Assembly: GCA_950295325.1 (NCBI GenBank)
Contig: OX485804.1
Span: forward strand, 46,984,429 to 47,048,428
Direction: 5' to 3'
Length of the DNA stretch: 64,000 nucleotides
DNA from: Polytrichum commune
Taxonomy: Eukaryota > Streptophyta > Polytrichopsida > Polytrichales > Polytrichaceae
The position numbers and the translations under genes are program-made. Shown piece by piece: positions 1-10,689 of the stretch (its first letter is position 1; the number at the start of each line of letters is the position of its first letter). Under the pieces are notes generated by a model. It was not told the DNA's origin and did no database searches. It worked only from the letters and a program-made list of their open reading frames with translations.

Positions 1-490
1 TTGGGGCTAGAAGCCCCCAAAACTTCAAACCACCATAACTTCTCCCCATGATCTCTGTTGCTATCAAGCGACCATTCTATCAACATCTATGCTCTGAGTA
101 CATGCCGATGGATCCCTCACTTGCTCCATATAGGCAAGTATTGAGGAAGTTATGGCTGTTCAAACCTAGGCAATCCCGGGCGCCACCCCAGGTCACTGCT
201 CTCCCATGACAACCCACCACTCAAATTGCCATATCTCCTAGCTTACACCTCCGATTGAGGTGTGCTTGAGCATTCTAGAATTCGGAGGCCATAAGCTACT
301 CATAACTCATGGCCTTACCCTCCTGACTTCTAATCTCTTTGGGTGGGAGGCGTTCTCAACGCCCGGGGCCTCACCCACACTAGGATCACTTGGGCCCTCT
401 CACGAATGGCGCCACAAGTCCCGAGTGTCACTCCCGGGTCCCCCTTGTGCCCATGATGTTGTAGGCACTCTTCATGGAGAGGTGCGTGAC
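1..490. repeat. Dispersed direct repeat, copy A (cut by window edge)
   Basis: This stretch is recognisably the same sequence as 5834-6310, in the same orientation. Shared landmarks in order are a 'gcctagaagcc'-like start, 'ccatatctcctagc', 'gagcattctagaat', 'cactaggatcacttgggc' and 'catggagaggtg'. Many substitutions separate the copies, so the duplication is old. No open frame is conserved between them. The element class is unknown. Confidence 0.75.
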
Positions 491-2111
491 ACATCCCCTC
501 CCACATGCCATAATGCATTTGTAACCTTCACATTGGAGTCATTGTTCTCCATCATGTTCCCAACTTGTGTGATGGATGGAACTACAAGAGCTTGATAACA
601 TGTTCCCGTGTCCGTATAAAAAAACATTGGATATTGCTCTTTGTATGGCCTCTTTGATATCTACAAGCGTCATGGATCTCCATTTCATTTACATGGCATG
701 TCGACTAATAACAATATATTGCCTAGGTTCAGGGGATATCATGTAGTAAAGAGAGGTTGTGCGTTCACCTTCATCAATGTGTTGTTTTCAACAAGGTATC
801 CTAGCTTCTTTTCTTGCAAATGACAGTGAAAATTATGCATAACATGGCATTACCATTCCCAACCTTTTCCTTGCGGTGTGGCATGTGTGACCACGGTTTC
901 AACACTCAACAATGTGTTATATATGTTGTCTCCCTTCAATTGTCCTCACCTCCATCCTCAACAAACCTTGATGGCCATTGCACAATTGATGACCATGTCC
1001 TTATTGTGGTAACCAAAGACATAAGCAACATGCAACGTGCATGAGTCATCTATTAATATCTATTGTCATCATATGGCGCTATAATGGTCTCCACAATATC
1101 CAAGAAATGCTTGAAGTTACTTTTCCTCCACTTTTCCATCCTCCTGAATGGGAAGGACTTGTGCTTTGCCACATTGTAAAACATACTTGTACATGCATTT
1201 GCCGGAAGCATAAAGTAATGCATTCTACGTGGGTTTGAGCACAAACAAAGGCAAACATGTTCAATTATAAATTCTTTGTACAATTGTCTTCAAATAGACA
1301 ATCCACTTGGTTGGAACGGACAAGGAGATTGTCCAACTCAAAGTGAGATCCTAGTTTCGTCATATCATTCAACATCAATTGCATCAATGATATTGTCTAC
1401 ACTACAAAGGTCTTCACCTACACCTTGACTCGGTAATGTGGGGAGGCAAGCTTGCAAAGGGACGACGTTTTGAAAAGGTGGCATTGGACTCCATTGGAGG
1501 CCAGTGGAGAAAGTCATTGTTTGATCCCAAGGGTGTCTTTTGAAGGGGAGAAAGCTGGGGTGGTGGGTCATTTACCTACATCCAACAGGTTGGGTGGCGG
1601 CGTAACAACCGATTTTGCAAGAATGTAGGCATGTGTTGGATTGGTCATTGGGGTGGTCGCAGGTGGCAACACAACATCTTATGTGGTGAGGGACCTTTCG
1701 GACCAGGGATGATTTTTTTTGCATGGAATGGTGTGGGGAGTTTGTGGGCTTGGAATTGATAGTCACACACAACTTGCAAGGAGGAGTGGACATAGTGAAC
1801 AATATTGGTTTGGTGCCAAAATCTAAAACAACAAAAGGAAAGTCTAAATTTGACCATGATGATGAGAATATTCACTGGAGAGAGCAAAAATGGAGGAGGC
1901 AAAAACAATTAGCCCAACCTATGTTGAGGTCCTCCCAATACTTGAGCTAGTTCGTGATATATGATGTGGACTTGGAAATTGCAGTGACTCCTCTTTGAAC
2001 TTTGAGAAGTCTGAGAGGTCATGTTAGACCATGTCCAATAATATGTAACGGTGGACAACTGTAATCCAAGACTCCACTCCATGTGTGACATCTGCTTCTG
2101 GACTCCCCAGC
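491..2111. other. Gene-free stretch
   Basis: No coding region, RNA gene or structured repeat can be supported here. The open frames present are short, overlap each other on both strands and resemble no family I know. Confidence 0.6.
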
Positions 2112-2382
2112 CTTGGGGGGTTCACTCCCTCTTATATTTTGCATATACGTGTGTTCGGGACCTATTTATTGGGGGGCTATTTACCTTGTAGAAAAGATGA
2201 TAAGGTATGGTATTTTTCAAAATAAAGGTGTGATGGTATTTTACATGTAATCCTTTTTCATTATTTTAAAACCCCCTATATTATATGTGAGTTTTTTACA
2301 AAATTTATCTACAATGAATATATTAGACCTTATTTTTTTTATCGCACGTTATTTTACGATTTTTGCCAGTGAACCCCCTGAG
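2112..2382. mobile_element. hAT-like MITE, copy 1
   Basis: A 271-bp non-coding element with 15-bp terminal inverted repeats: CTTGGGGGGTTCACT at the left, and CTCAGGGGGTTCACT read inward from the right, 13 of 15 matching. It is flanked by the direct repeat TCCCCAGC (2104-2111 and 2383-2390). An 8-bp target duplication is typical of the hAT superfamily. The same element lies in opposite orientation at 21103-21389. It has no transposase, so it would need an autonomous partner. Confidence 0.85.
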
Positions 2383-2390
2383 TCCCCAGC

Positions 2391-4056
2391 ATGTCACATT
2401 GCCTTCTCACCTCTATGCTCCATGTGAGGTGGTCCATGGTCTCGCGAGCACCTACAAATATAATGCAACCATCAACCTTGAGATATTTGCAGGGGGATGC
2501 CACACCGGGTTTTAAGCATTTGTGGTTTTTGTTTGCATCCACATTGTGACATTCTCTCTGGTTGCACAATTAAAAGGGTCAAACACGATGATGGAATAGT
2601 GGATCATAGCAATGAAATGAGAGGGAGGGAGGGTAGGTGATTGATGGTATATTTAGAAATGAAAGCAAGGTCTGAGAGAAAGTACATGAAGGAAAAGTTG
2701 GTCCAAAAAACAAGGAAGAAAACACTCTTAAAAAGATGGAGAGGAACAAAAAAGAAGCCAGATTGTGAGGAAGTTCAAACCTTGTTCTCTGGAAGTGTAA
2801 ACACTCCATACACAATACTAAGCCTATTATTGAAATTTAGATATGTTTGTCATTCCTCACACGTTGTTGTTCCTTCTTGATGCCAATGTTAAAGTCAAAG
2901 TTCATGTCTATGATGTTGCAACAGGCAAGCATGAATAACCCTAGAACTTTTGGCAAAACGTGGGGATATGGTTTTGGCCAAGATGGCCTCTCATTGGTCT
3001 CCACCACCTCCTCAACAACAACATTGTATGCATTATGTTTCTCTATGAGTTCCTAGAGGAACTTTATTGATCACATCGGCATTAGACTTCGTAGTTGTAG
3101 AGGGTGATTGCATGGTGGAGTCCACATTTTGGGAAAATTTTATTGGTGGTGTGGGATGTTCCCTGGGTGTGGGGTGTTTTTTTTGTGGACACCACAAGGG
3201 GTCCTGGTGTTGGGGCAACCAACTTTGCCATTTCCATGGGTTCCAGTTGGTGCCATTCTTTGCCCAAAAAAAATTGGGATTGTTGTTATCATACACCAGG
3301 GTTGTATAGGTGACCACGATTGGGGCAAGAACATGTTCAGGACTTGGATTCCTCAAGACATGAAGAATTTGTTTGCCAACAAGAACATGGACAATTACAG
3401 TCACATGGATTCCAACGTCAACAACCTTCTTAATTCTTTTCCATTTGATGCGGTTGGCGATAGGAAGGCTACCTTCAAGGGATCATGATGTTGTTTTCCT
3501 CAAAGGTGGTGGTGATGGGGCTCCTTGCTTCTTGTTTTGAAGCCTGCAAGACACCCCACCTTTGACTTGGAGCCTGGATATTGGCTATCACATCCGTGGA
3601 TTTGTCACTTGAATTCATTTTGCGTTTGTCACGTTTTGTGGATTTTCCTAGGGGCATGGGAACACGGTTGTGGTTTCCATGTTTTTGTTGTGCCAACACG
3701 ATCTTGAGTGTTGGCATGAACTGCATTAGTGTGTTGTTTGATGGGAATGAAATTTGTGGATTTCCTTATTTGAGATGGATGCTGGGAATTGTTTTGAGGA
3801 GGTTGGTGGGGCTATGGACGGGGTGATGGTGGCATAATGTTTCAGCTTATGAATGTAGTTTCTCATAGTGCTTATGGTCCTTCCATGAAGCATCTTGATC
3901 GACCAATGGATTAGGTTTTGTGGATTTTGAAAAAATCGGGTATGGGAGTAGTTGAAGTGGCTCCATGTCCACACCTCTTGGTTTGTCTCAGTAACCTACA
4001 ATGTGGTGTTTGGTGATGCGGCCTTTGTTGGCGAAGATTGTGCCCTAGTAGACATA
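2391..4056. other. Gene-free stretch
   Basis: Nothing coding can be supported. Several overlapping open frames on both strands at about 3030-3490 shadow one another and lack recognisable motifs. The sequence is ordinary AT-rich intergenic DNA. Confidence 0.55.
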
Positions 4057-4919
4057 CAGTCTAACCTTGATAATGTCACACCATCCGTTTCACCAAAAAG
4101 AGTGATATAAACAAGGTGTGACATATTTGATAATGTCACATTTTGAAGATTTGTGCATAATGTGATATTATCAAAAAAAAAAAAGGTAGAAATTCAAAAT
4201 AAAATTACAATGTCAAAAAGAAAATAAAAAATACGAGACTTCAATGTTTTTGAATGTAAAATCTAATTCAAAATTGTGAATAACAACAAGAGCACATCAC
4301 AATGTGTCATTGAGATCAGGTAAAGACCTCTCACTAGAGACAAAGAAGCTTCTATTGTCACATTGTTTTGTTGATGTTAAATGTGCAACACCAATTCTAA
4401 TGAGTTTGTCATGGATTTTTCCCATTCCTAACAACTCCAGAGTGTTGAAAATCTGAGAACCTTGGCTAGCCATAAAATTCAAAACATCTTTAGCATATTT
4501 TTGTGCATCGCTTAGCTTCACTACTTTAGACTCATCATGACTGCTATCAACAATCAATGGGTCTACTTCCATGGAATCAAGAACATGTTCGCCATCTTGC
4601 ACTAATTGCACAAGCTCCTCAGTAGAATATTCCACCTCAAAATCATCTTCACCTTCCATGTTTATGTACTCCAAAGGACAAAGCTTTTCTACAGGACCCT
4701 TTCGGCTACTACAATCTGTCCATCCAACCATCAAATACAATCCATCCATACTTGGTATTATCACATTTACACCACGGATTTTGGAAAAAATAGTGACATT
4801 ACCAAGGGTGATAGGGATAATAACGAGGGAGTTTTACACTATGAAAATCGGTTTCAAACTTTTAGGTGACAATATCAAGGTGTTCTTTTAACAAGGGTGG
4901 CATTATCAAGGTTAGACTG
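4057..4919. mobile_element. Tigger/pogo-type element 1, internally deleted
   Basis: An 863-bp element bounded by TA dinucleotides (4055-4056 and 4920-4921). Its terminal inverted repeats begin CAGTCTAACCTTGATAATG on both ends and are identical over 19 bp. The sub-terminal motif TTGATAATGTCACA recurs at 4068-4081 and 4128-4141. A TA target site and CAG termini are the hallmarks of the pogo/Tigger branch of Tc1/mariner. The interior holds one open frame (4297-4764, minus) that looks like a transposase C-terminal end. The catalytic core is absent, so this is a deletion derivative. Confidence 0.85.
4297..4764 (-). pseudogene. C-terminal remnant of a Tigger-like transposase
   Basis: An open frame of 155 codons inside the Tigger-type element at 4057-4919. 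The middle is acidic (EGEDDFEVEY, then a short DESKVV segment), followed by LSDAQKYAKDVLNFM. That resembles the acidic tail and helical segment after the DDE domain of Tigger/CENP-B-like transposases. No HTH or DDE residues are present, so alone it is not a transposase. It could be the surviving last exon or part of the last exon. The assignment rests on position inside the element and on composition; an unrelated captured protein tail is possible. Confidence 0.5.
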
Positions 4920-4921
4920 TA

Positions 4922-5833
4922 CCTCCATGGCTCTCTATGTTTTGTGTCAGTTGGCACATGAACATGGTTGACTTCCAATAATAGCTTGTGGTAGACTCGG
5001 TGCGTCACGGTTTGCTCCAACCAACCATGGTGATCCCTATTCACATAGGGTATAGGTGCCTATTACCAATAACTTAAGAGATTCTATGCCAAATCTTGAG
5101 AAGTATAAGCAATGCAATTTTATTTCTTAAATTGAGATTACTGTGAATTTTTTAAGACAAAAATTAGTCAAAAAATATTACCAATATTTAGAGTCTACCA
5201 TAACCTTCTTTAATGGCTCATTCCTCCTCATGTTAGTACTCAAAACCAAGATATGTGTCATGGCACTATTGGTTCTAACTTTATCAAAATTCAAACCCAA
5301 CCTTGTCAAAATTATGTTACCCTAATGATCAAAATAGAGCCCTAATGCATAGAGAATTACATACATGTTGCAACCCTCTTTAGCTCTCCTTAACTAACTT
5401 GGTCATTTTTATTTTTAGCAAGGGTCACGAGCGCTAACCCTTCGCATTCCGCCATGCTAATGGTTAGCTTCCCATACCGCGGACCTTATAGTTCATAGGA
5501 GGGGAACCAACCCTTCTACTTTGGTTTCGGGACTTACCCTTAACCGGTAACTAGTTCTTAGATGTGGACTTTCATCCATGGAAATTCAATCTTATGTCGA
5601 TCATCGCGTTGCTGGAGCAACACTACAACAACCCGAACCATACTAGGCAACTATGCCCTCATATTGGGCCAATGCCCATGAAGGCCGTGACGTTCGGCTT
5701 CGGGTGGGTTCGGCCATACCACCTCACCCATATAAGCCTCTAAGACTTTTGGCAGGGCCCCTACATCACCATCAAGAAACCTTTTGTCTCTCTACCAAGA
5801 GTTGGGGCCAAGTAAACATTTTTCTTTAGCCGT
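4922..5833. other. Gene-free stretch, upstream of repeat copy B
   Basis: No gene is visible. From about 5400 to 5833 the base composition becomes more GC-rich and even, then leads into repeat copy B. It probably belongs to the same repeated unit, whose equivalent would lie left of the window for copy A. Confidence 0.5.
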
Positions 5834-6310
5834 TGGGCCTAGAAGCCTCTAACAACTTCATAACACCATAACTTCCTTGTACGATGTGTGATACTAACAA
5901 GAAACCACTTTATCGTCATCTACGCTTCATATGGGCAAGTAATGAGGAGGTTATTCATGTTCAAACTTTGGCAGTCCCGGGAGCCACTCCCATGCCACTG
6001 CTGTACCAGGGCGTTGTCCCGGGACAACGCCCCACTCCAATTGCCATATCTCCTAGCACACACCTCCGATGGAGATGCTCTTGAGCATTCTAGAATCCCC
6101 ACGCCATAAGCTATGCATAACTTCATGGCCTTATCCTCGTGACTCCTAATCTCCATGGGTGGAAGGTGTTCCCAACGCCCAGGGCCCCCACTCACACTAG
6201 GATCACTTGGGCTCTCTTACCAACGTCGCCACAAGTCCCGGGTCTCACTCCGGGGTCCCCCTTATGCCCATGGTGTTTCGGGCACTCGTCATGGAGAGGT
6301 GTGCAACAAT
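5834..6310. repeat. Dispersed direct repeat, copy B
   Basis: Second copy of the repeat described at 1-490, same orientation, about 5.8 kb away. It is diverged but collinear throughout. The spacing alone would allow a pair of long terminal repeats. However, the sequence between holds no pol-like coding, and no TG..CA boundaries or primer site were found. Confidence 0.75.
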
Positions 6311-6861
6311 ACATCACAAGCTTGGAATCACACACATGTGATGGTTGGGAAAAGAACAATACATGCGCAAATACCTCACATTGGAGATGGACATCAAGTA
6401 CATGACATTCAAAGGCATAACCTTCGAGTGACAAACCCTTGCATATAAGAGGGGTTGTAGGGTGATTGACAATACATGTTTCATGGCATTGGGGGAGGAA
6501 TGGTATAGTATCGGGAAGTATGTGGCCATATAACTATAAGAAAAATGTTGATTTCTGTAAGGTGGACAACGACACTCTAAAAACGCATTCCCGCACCCTA
6601 TAGGGTTTTGGGATATAAATGTCCACCACAAAGACAATTGGAAAGCAACAAACATGGCCAAAGGTGATGGCCGATTCATGTATAGCCTTCATGTATTCCC
6701 AAAGGTAATGGCCGATTCCTACAGAGAATGTGAGATTCGTAAGAGTTAATTAATAGAAGCAAGCTTGTGAGACATGAATTTTGTGCATGAAACCCTCAAC
6801 GTAACCACATTGTGCTTGGAAATTCCACCGAGTAGGCAGATAAAGACATAGCACAAACAAA

Positions 6862-7010
6862 AGTTCACTATTAGGCCTAGAATGGTTATCAAATTTTGAA
6901 CATACCTTCCAATCCCTTTTAAACACATGTATGTTTGATCTTCGGTCTTAGATCCACACCAAACAACACACCACTCAAATATTCGTGTCCGGTTAGAACA
7001 AGCTAACCAA
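6862..7010 (-). repeat. R1 dispersed repeat (partial)
   Basis: Diverged copy of a repeat family of about 230 bp found throughout the window. Landmarks read on the minus strand are 'gagtggtgtgttgtttggtg', 'gatctaagaccgaagatcaa' and 'aaccattctaggcc'. See the copies at 22236, 48544 and 51377. Confidence 0.55.
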
Positions 7011-7235
7011 ATTGGATCCAAGACCAAAAACATGATAATGCACAATACCCATATTAAAAATTTGTAAGGGGCAACCCCTAACTACATAATAAATAGTATG
7101 ATCGTAACCAAACAAACACATGCACACATCACAAATAAAGATGGCAATGACAAAAACGACAATCTTCTAACCTATTACCTAGCTAGCCCTCTTCCAATAC
7201 TACAACGCCCACTAAGGGACACTTTACATCAGAGC

Positions 7236-7644
7236 GCGGGGAGGTCATTCCATTGTCAAGTTGAACACCACGTGTGAACAAAAATAATCTACTTTTTACA
7301 TAAAGCATCATCAAAATGGGTCAAAATTCTATCAATTTTTTTTCATGAGTAGATATACACGGTATCTATTACATAGTAAAAAAATGACAACCAAACTTGA
7401 TGATTTGTTTTTCTTTATAAAACATACCGTTTCTAACTAGAATGACGTATAATTGAACTAAAACAATTACTACAAAAATGAGGATGACTAAAAATTTCAA
7501 AAAATATACAAATTATCTATCAATGGTTATGTATATGTACAAAAAATATCATAAATTTTAAAATGATCTATGGCATGTAATATAGGGGTAGCAAACTTTG
7601 TTCACACTTGGTGTTCAACTTGACAATGGAGTGACCTCCCCATG
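7236..7644. mobile_element. Mutator-like MITE with about 45-bp terminal inverted repeats
   Basis: The left arm at 7238-7282 and right arm at 7597-7641 are near-perfect reverse complements (GGGGAGGTCATTCCATTGTC at the outer end). They enclose AT-rich non-coding DNA. CATCAGAGC (7227-7235) and CATCATAGC (7645-7653) look like a 9-bp target duplication with one change. Long inverted repeats plus a 9-bp duplication suggest the Mutator superfamily. The exact end is uncertain by one or two bases. Confidence 0.75.
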
Positions 7645-7653
7645 CATCATAGC

Positions 7654-9180
7654 TCGAGGGCACATGACTATTGAGTTCTATTATCTCTCGTTAGTGGACA
7701 ATGGTAAGACCCACATGATTAGAATGATGATAAATAACATTAAGTCTCACCTTGGTCCCCTATGAGCTCCCATGACATTTTCAAAATACCATTGAATTCT
7801 CATGACCACACAAAATTCAACCTCACATATTGATTGCATGACCTTAACATGAGTTTCAAATGGTCCTTACAATTTCATGGGCACCATGGTGTTAAATTCC
7901 GCCCCCCCAAGTTCAATTATGTGGGCATTACATGGTTATGCACTTATATCCAATAAGCACATGTGTAGGTTTGTATTTGAGAATGGACATCACAGAGACA
8001 TGTGTTATGCTGAAATTTGGGGTATGTGCTCCAAATATATTATAACCATCATAGGCTCAACAATTTACATGATTGCGGAGTCCATACGATTGTTGGAAAA
8101 TAATCTTCACTTTGACCCTTACACCCCATGCATCTGAAACTTGAAACTTGAAAATTTTCGTGATTTAAAACCCAACAACTAAAATTATATGTGGTGTTGA
8201 AACTATAACATAACAAGTGAAAAATACTTAAATTATCATTGATAAGCCTTGTGCTCTTTACCTTTTCTAGAGTATCTACAATCCATGGTCAATGAGATCC
8301 TTGTTACGGCATTAAACTTGGGCTATTGTTTTTGGGGAATCACAACATGTGTAATCCCAACCCTTGGCTGTATTATTCACATGTATAAGGTGAGCATGGA
8401 GGACACTCGAGGCCTAAGAGCATGACCACATGCATTCAATGCACATGTATGGCCACATCAAAATAGTCATGAGTTGGGTTGAGAAACGACTCTCACTAAT
8501 TGGCATGCATTGGGAATCTTCTGGTGGTGGGCCTAGAAAGCACTCCCATGTTGGAATAGCTTGGGCATATCTTGTGGGCCAACTTTCAACTACTTTGTAT
8601 GAGAATCAACCAACAATGCCTCACAAACTTTGTCCAAATAGAATTTTAGCTTCAAGTTTTCACTTGCAAAGCCTTGTGTATTGTAGGATATTAGTTTTGA
8701 CCATTGGACCCACAATTTATGAAGCTATTATAGAGTGAACGTGTGGGACATATAATGCAACTGCTCCACTCTAAAATAATGTTACTTGATTTAGTACTCC
8801 TTTGTGGTACAATTTGGTTCACAACATGTGATCGTACTCTAACAATGCTCTGACTTAAAATAACTAAAGGCAACAAACCTTTATAACTTATTTCATAACA
8901 TTACTTAGGAATGTGGGCCCTTAGAATATAACAAACAGAATGTTGGGAGCTTATTCTGAATATGAGTCTCCTTGTGCAACTTTTCAAGCATCCGACTGTT
9001 ATAATCATAGGGTGCACAAAACGAGAATTGAACGTTGAGTAATGTTATGTTACTACCCTATATTAAGAAGCACCATGATAAGGGACCCACTTGATTAATG
9101 ATTATTCAGCGTTGATACCCTTTTGACCGGTTCGGGTTAAGTCGAATGCTATAGGATATTCCCGACCGAAGTCGGCCCGT
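7654..9180. other. Gene-free stretch
   Basis: AT-rich, with no supportable coding. At 8025-8070 a short piece ('tgtgctccaaatatattata') may be another decayed R1 fragment. Open frames at 7877-8137 and 8430-8738 have no recognisable content. Confidence 0.5.
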
Positions 9181-9189
9181 TTTCGGCAA

Positions 9190-9625
9190 CATGGCCCCAG
9201 TCGTCAGAGAAAGGGAATCATCATGGGAAGCAACAGGAGCTGTTGTTCAGGCCGGCCCGGCCCGGCCCCTCGAACGATGGGCCCGGTTCCCACACCCGTG
9301 CGCCCTCCCGCCCCCCCTCCCCCGTGATCCCCGCTTACTTCTGTCGAACCGAGAGGTCGTCCCGGCCCCACGGGTGTCCTGCACCCCTGCACCCGTCCAG
9401 GAGCCGGGGGCGGAGCGAGCACCCGTGCTGGCCACGGGAGGAATAGAATCACCAAAGCGGACCTTGGCCACCGTGGCCTCCAGGAGCCGGGGGCTGGAGC
9501 ACCCGTGCTGAGCACGGGAGGAATACATTCCCTGAGAGCTGGCGGGGTGTCCGAGGAGGCGGGCTCCCGTGCTGGCCAGGGTCCCCGGACCCGTGCACCC
9601 GTGCGGCGAAAAACTCACCATAAAG
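9190..9625 (+). promoter_or_regulatory. GC-rich CpG-dense block upstream of PGDH
   Basis: An abrupt GC-rich, CpG-dense block in an otherwise AT-rich neighbourhood, about 1.1 kb before the PGDH start codon. It contains a local duplication with a period of about 81 bp: 'ccaggagccgggggc' at 9398 and 9479, each followed by a 'gcacccgtgctg..cacggg' palindrome-like unit. Open frames run in several frames on both strands, as expected of stop-poor GC-rich DNA; none looks like protein. It most likely holds the promoter and transcription start of PGDH. That role is inference. Confidence 0.45.
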
Positions 9626-9851
9626 GCGTGCAGGCAGAGCTTCCGAAGGTTGATCCGAAGTCGGAGACTACCTACTCGCAGTACTTTCCCAAAAGAGCAG
9701 CAACAGACGCTACCGCCGTCGCCGCTGGTACCGGTTGTTGTTGGTGTTGTTGGTGTTGTTGTGGTGGTCGCGGAGATCAGTTGTTTTGGGCTTCGAAGGA
9801 GGAGGCAAGAAAAAGAGCGAGGTGGAGAAGAGTGAGTTTTAACATTTTTGG

Positions 9852-10385
9852 AGCTGTGATTCGTTGCTCCTGGTCATTCATTCCTTGATTCTGCATTGGC
9901 GTGTCGCTGTGGAGGGCTTGACGGAATCCGCGGATTTTCCTGTCTTTCGTTTTCGTTTTCGTTTTGGGCTTCTCAAGTGTCGGTGATCGAGTGTCTCCAG
10001 GATTTGAAGATTCGGGGCTGTGATTCATAACCCGTGCTCATTCCGGGGTTCTGCATTCATGTGTCGGTTTTGTTGGGTTTCATAAAATAGGACTGGGTTT
10101 TGCAGTTTATGGTGGGTTTACATAAAATAGTACTGGGTTTTTCATTATTTATTTATTTATTTCTGGAGAGGTGATCGAGTGTCTTGAGGATTTGGAGATT
10201 CGAGTTAAGCTCAAACACACGTAGGCCCCTGACGATTCCTGGGCTTGCTTGTCCTTCTGGAAAGGTGATCGAGCATCTTCTAGGATTTGGAGATTCGGTT
10301 TAAGCTCACGCACATTCTGGATGGTGTGATTTGTGTGTCGATGTTGAGGGAGGTGATCGAGTGTCTCTAGGATTCGGTTAAGGTG
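9852..10385 (+). repeat. Repeated leader motif upstream of PGDH
   Basis: A motif reading about 'ggtgatcgagtgtctc' then 'aggattt' and 'gagattcg' occurs four times, near 9981, 10167, 10263 and 10350. The flanking text 'gctgtgattc...ttctgcatt' is also duplicated at 9852 and 10017. The block lies between the GC-rich promoter-like region and the start codon, so it is probably 5' leader or leader intron. It arose by local duplication. Confidence 0.65.
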
Positions 10386-10689
10386 TTTTGGATATGAATG
10401 AGTAAAGAACCAACGATTCTGTTCATTTTTTCTATGTTTCCTTGCTTTTCCTTTAGTTCTTTAGTTGGTGGGTTCCTCGGATCCTCTTTGCTAGAATGTG
10501 CCATTTCGCTGAACACAATGATGATGATGATGGAGTGTGCACATTGATTCTGTTTGAGGTTGGCATGGGATGATTCAAGGTGGACATTGGGCTGATGGAT
10601 GGTGGTGTTGGTGTTGGTGTTGGTGTTTGGGTTGGAGCAGACATCATCGCAGCAACTAGAAGGGACCATTCTTCTTTCCAGCATTTGCA

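Noticed and set aside
3033..3490. Frames of 123 and 126 codons on opposite strands
   Set aside because: They are mirror shadows of the same low-complexity sequence, with no motif and no splice context.
1..6310. LTR retrotransposon with repeats A and B as its LTRs
   Set aside because: No gag or pol coding, primer-binding site or polypurine tract lies between them, the copies are strongly diverged, and no target duplication could be seen.
6314..6679. A 121-codon minus-strand frame
   Set aside because: It overlaps the end of repeat copy B and has no recognisable domain.
9191..9888. Several long overlapping open frames on both strands
   Set aside because: They occur in GC-rich, stop-poor DNA, are Pro/Arg/Ala low-complexity and show no domain; the region fits a promoter better.
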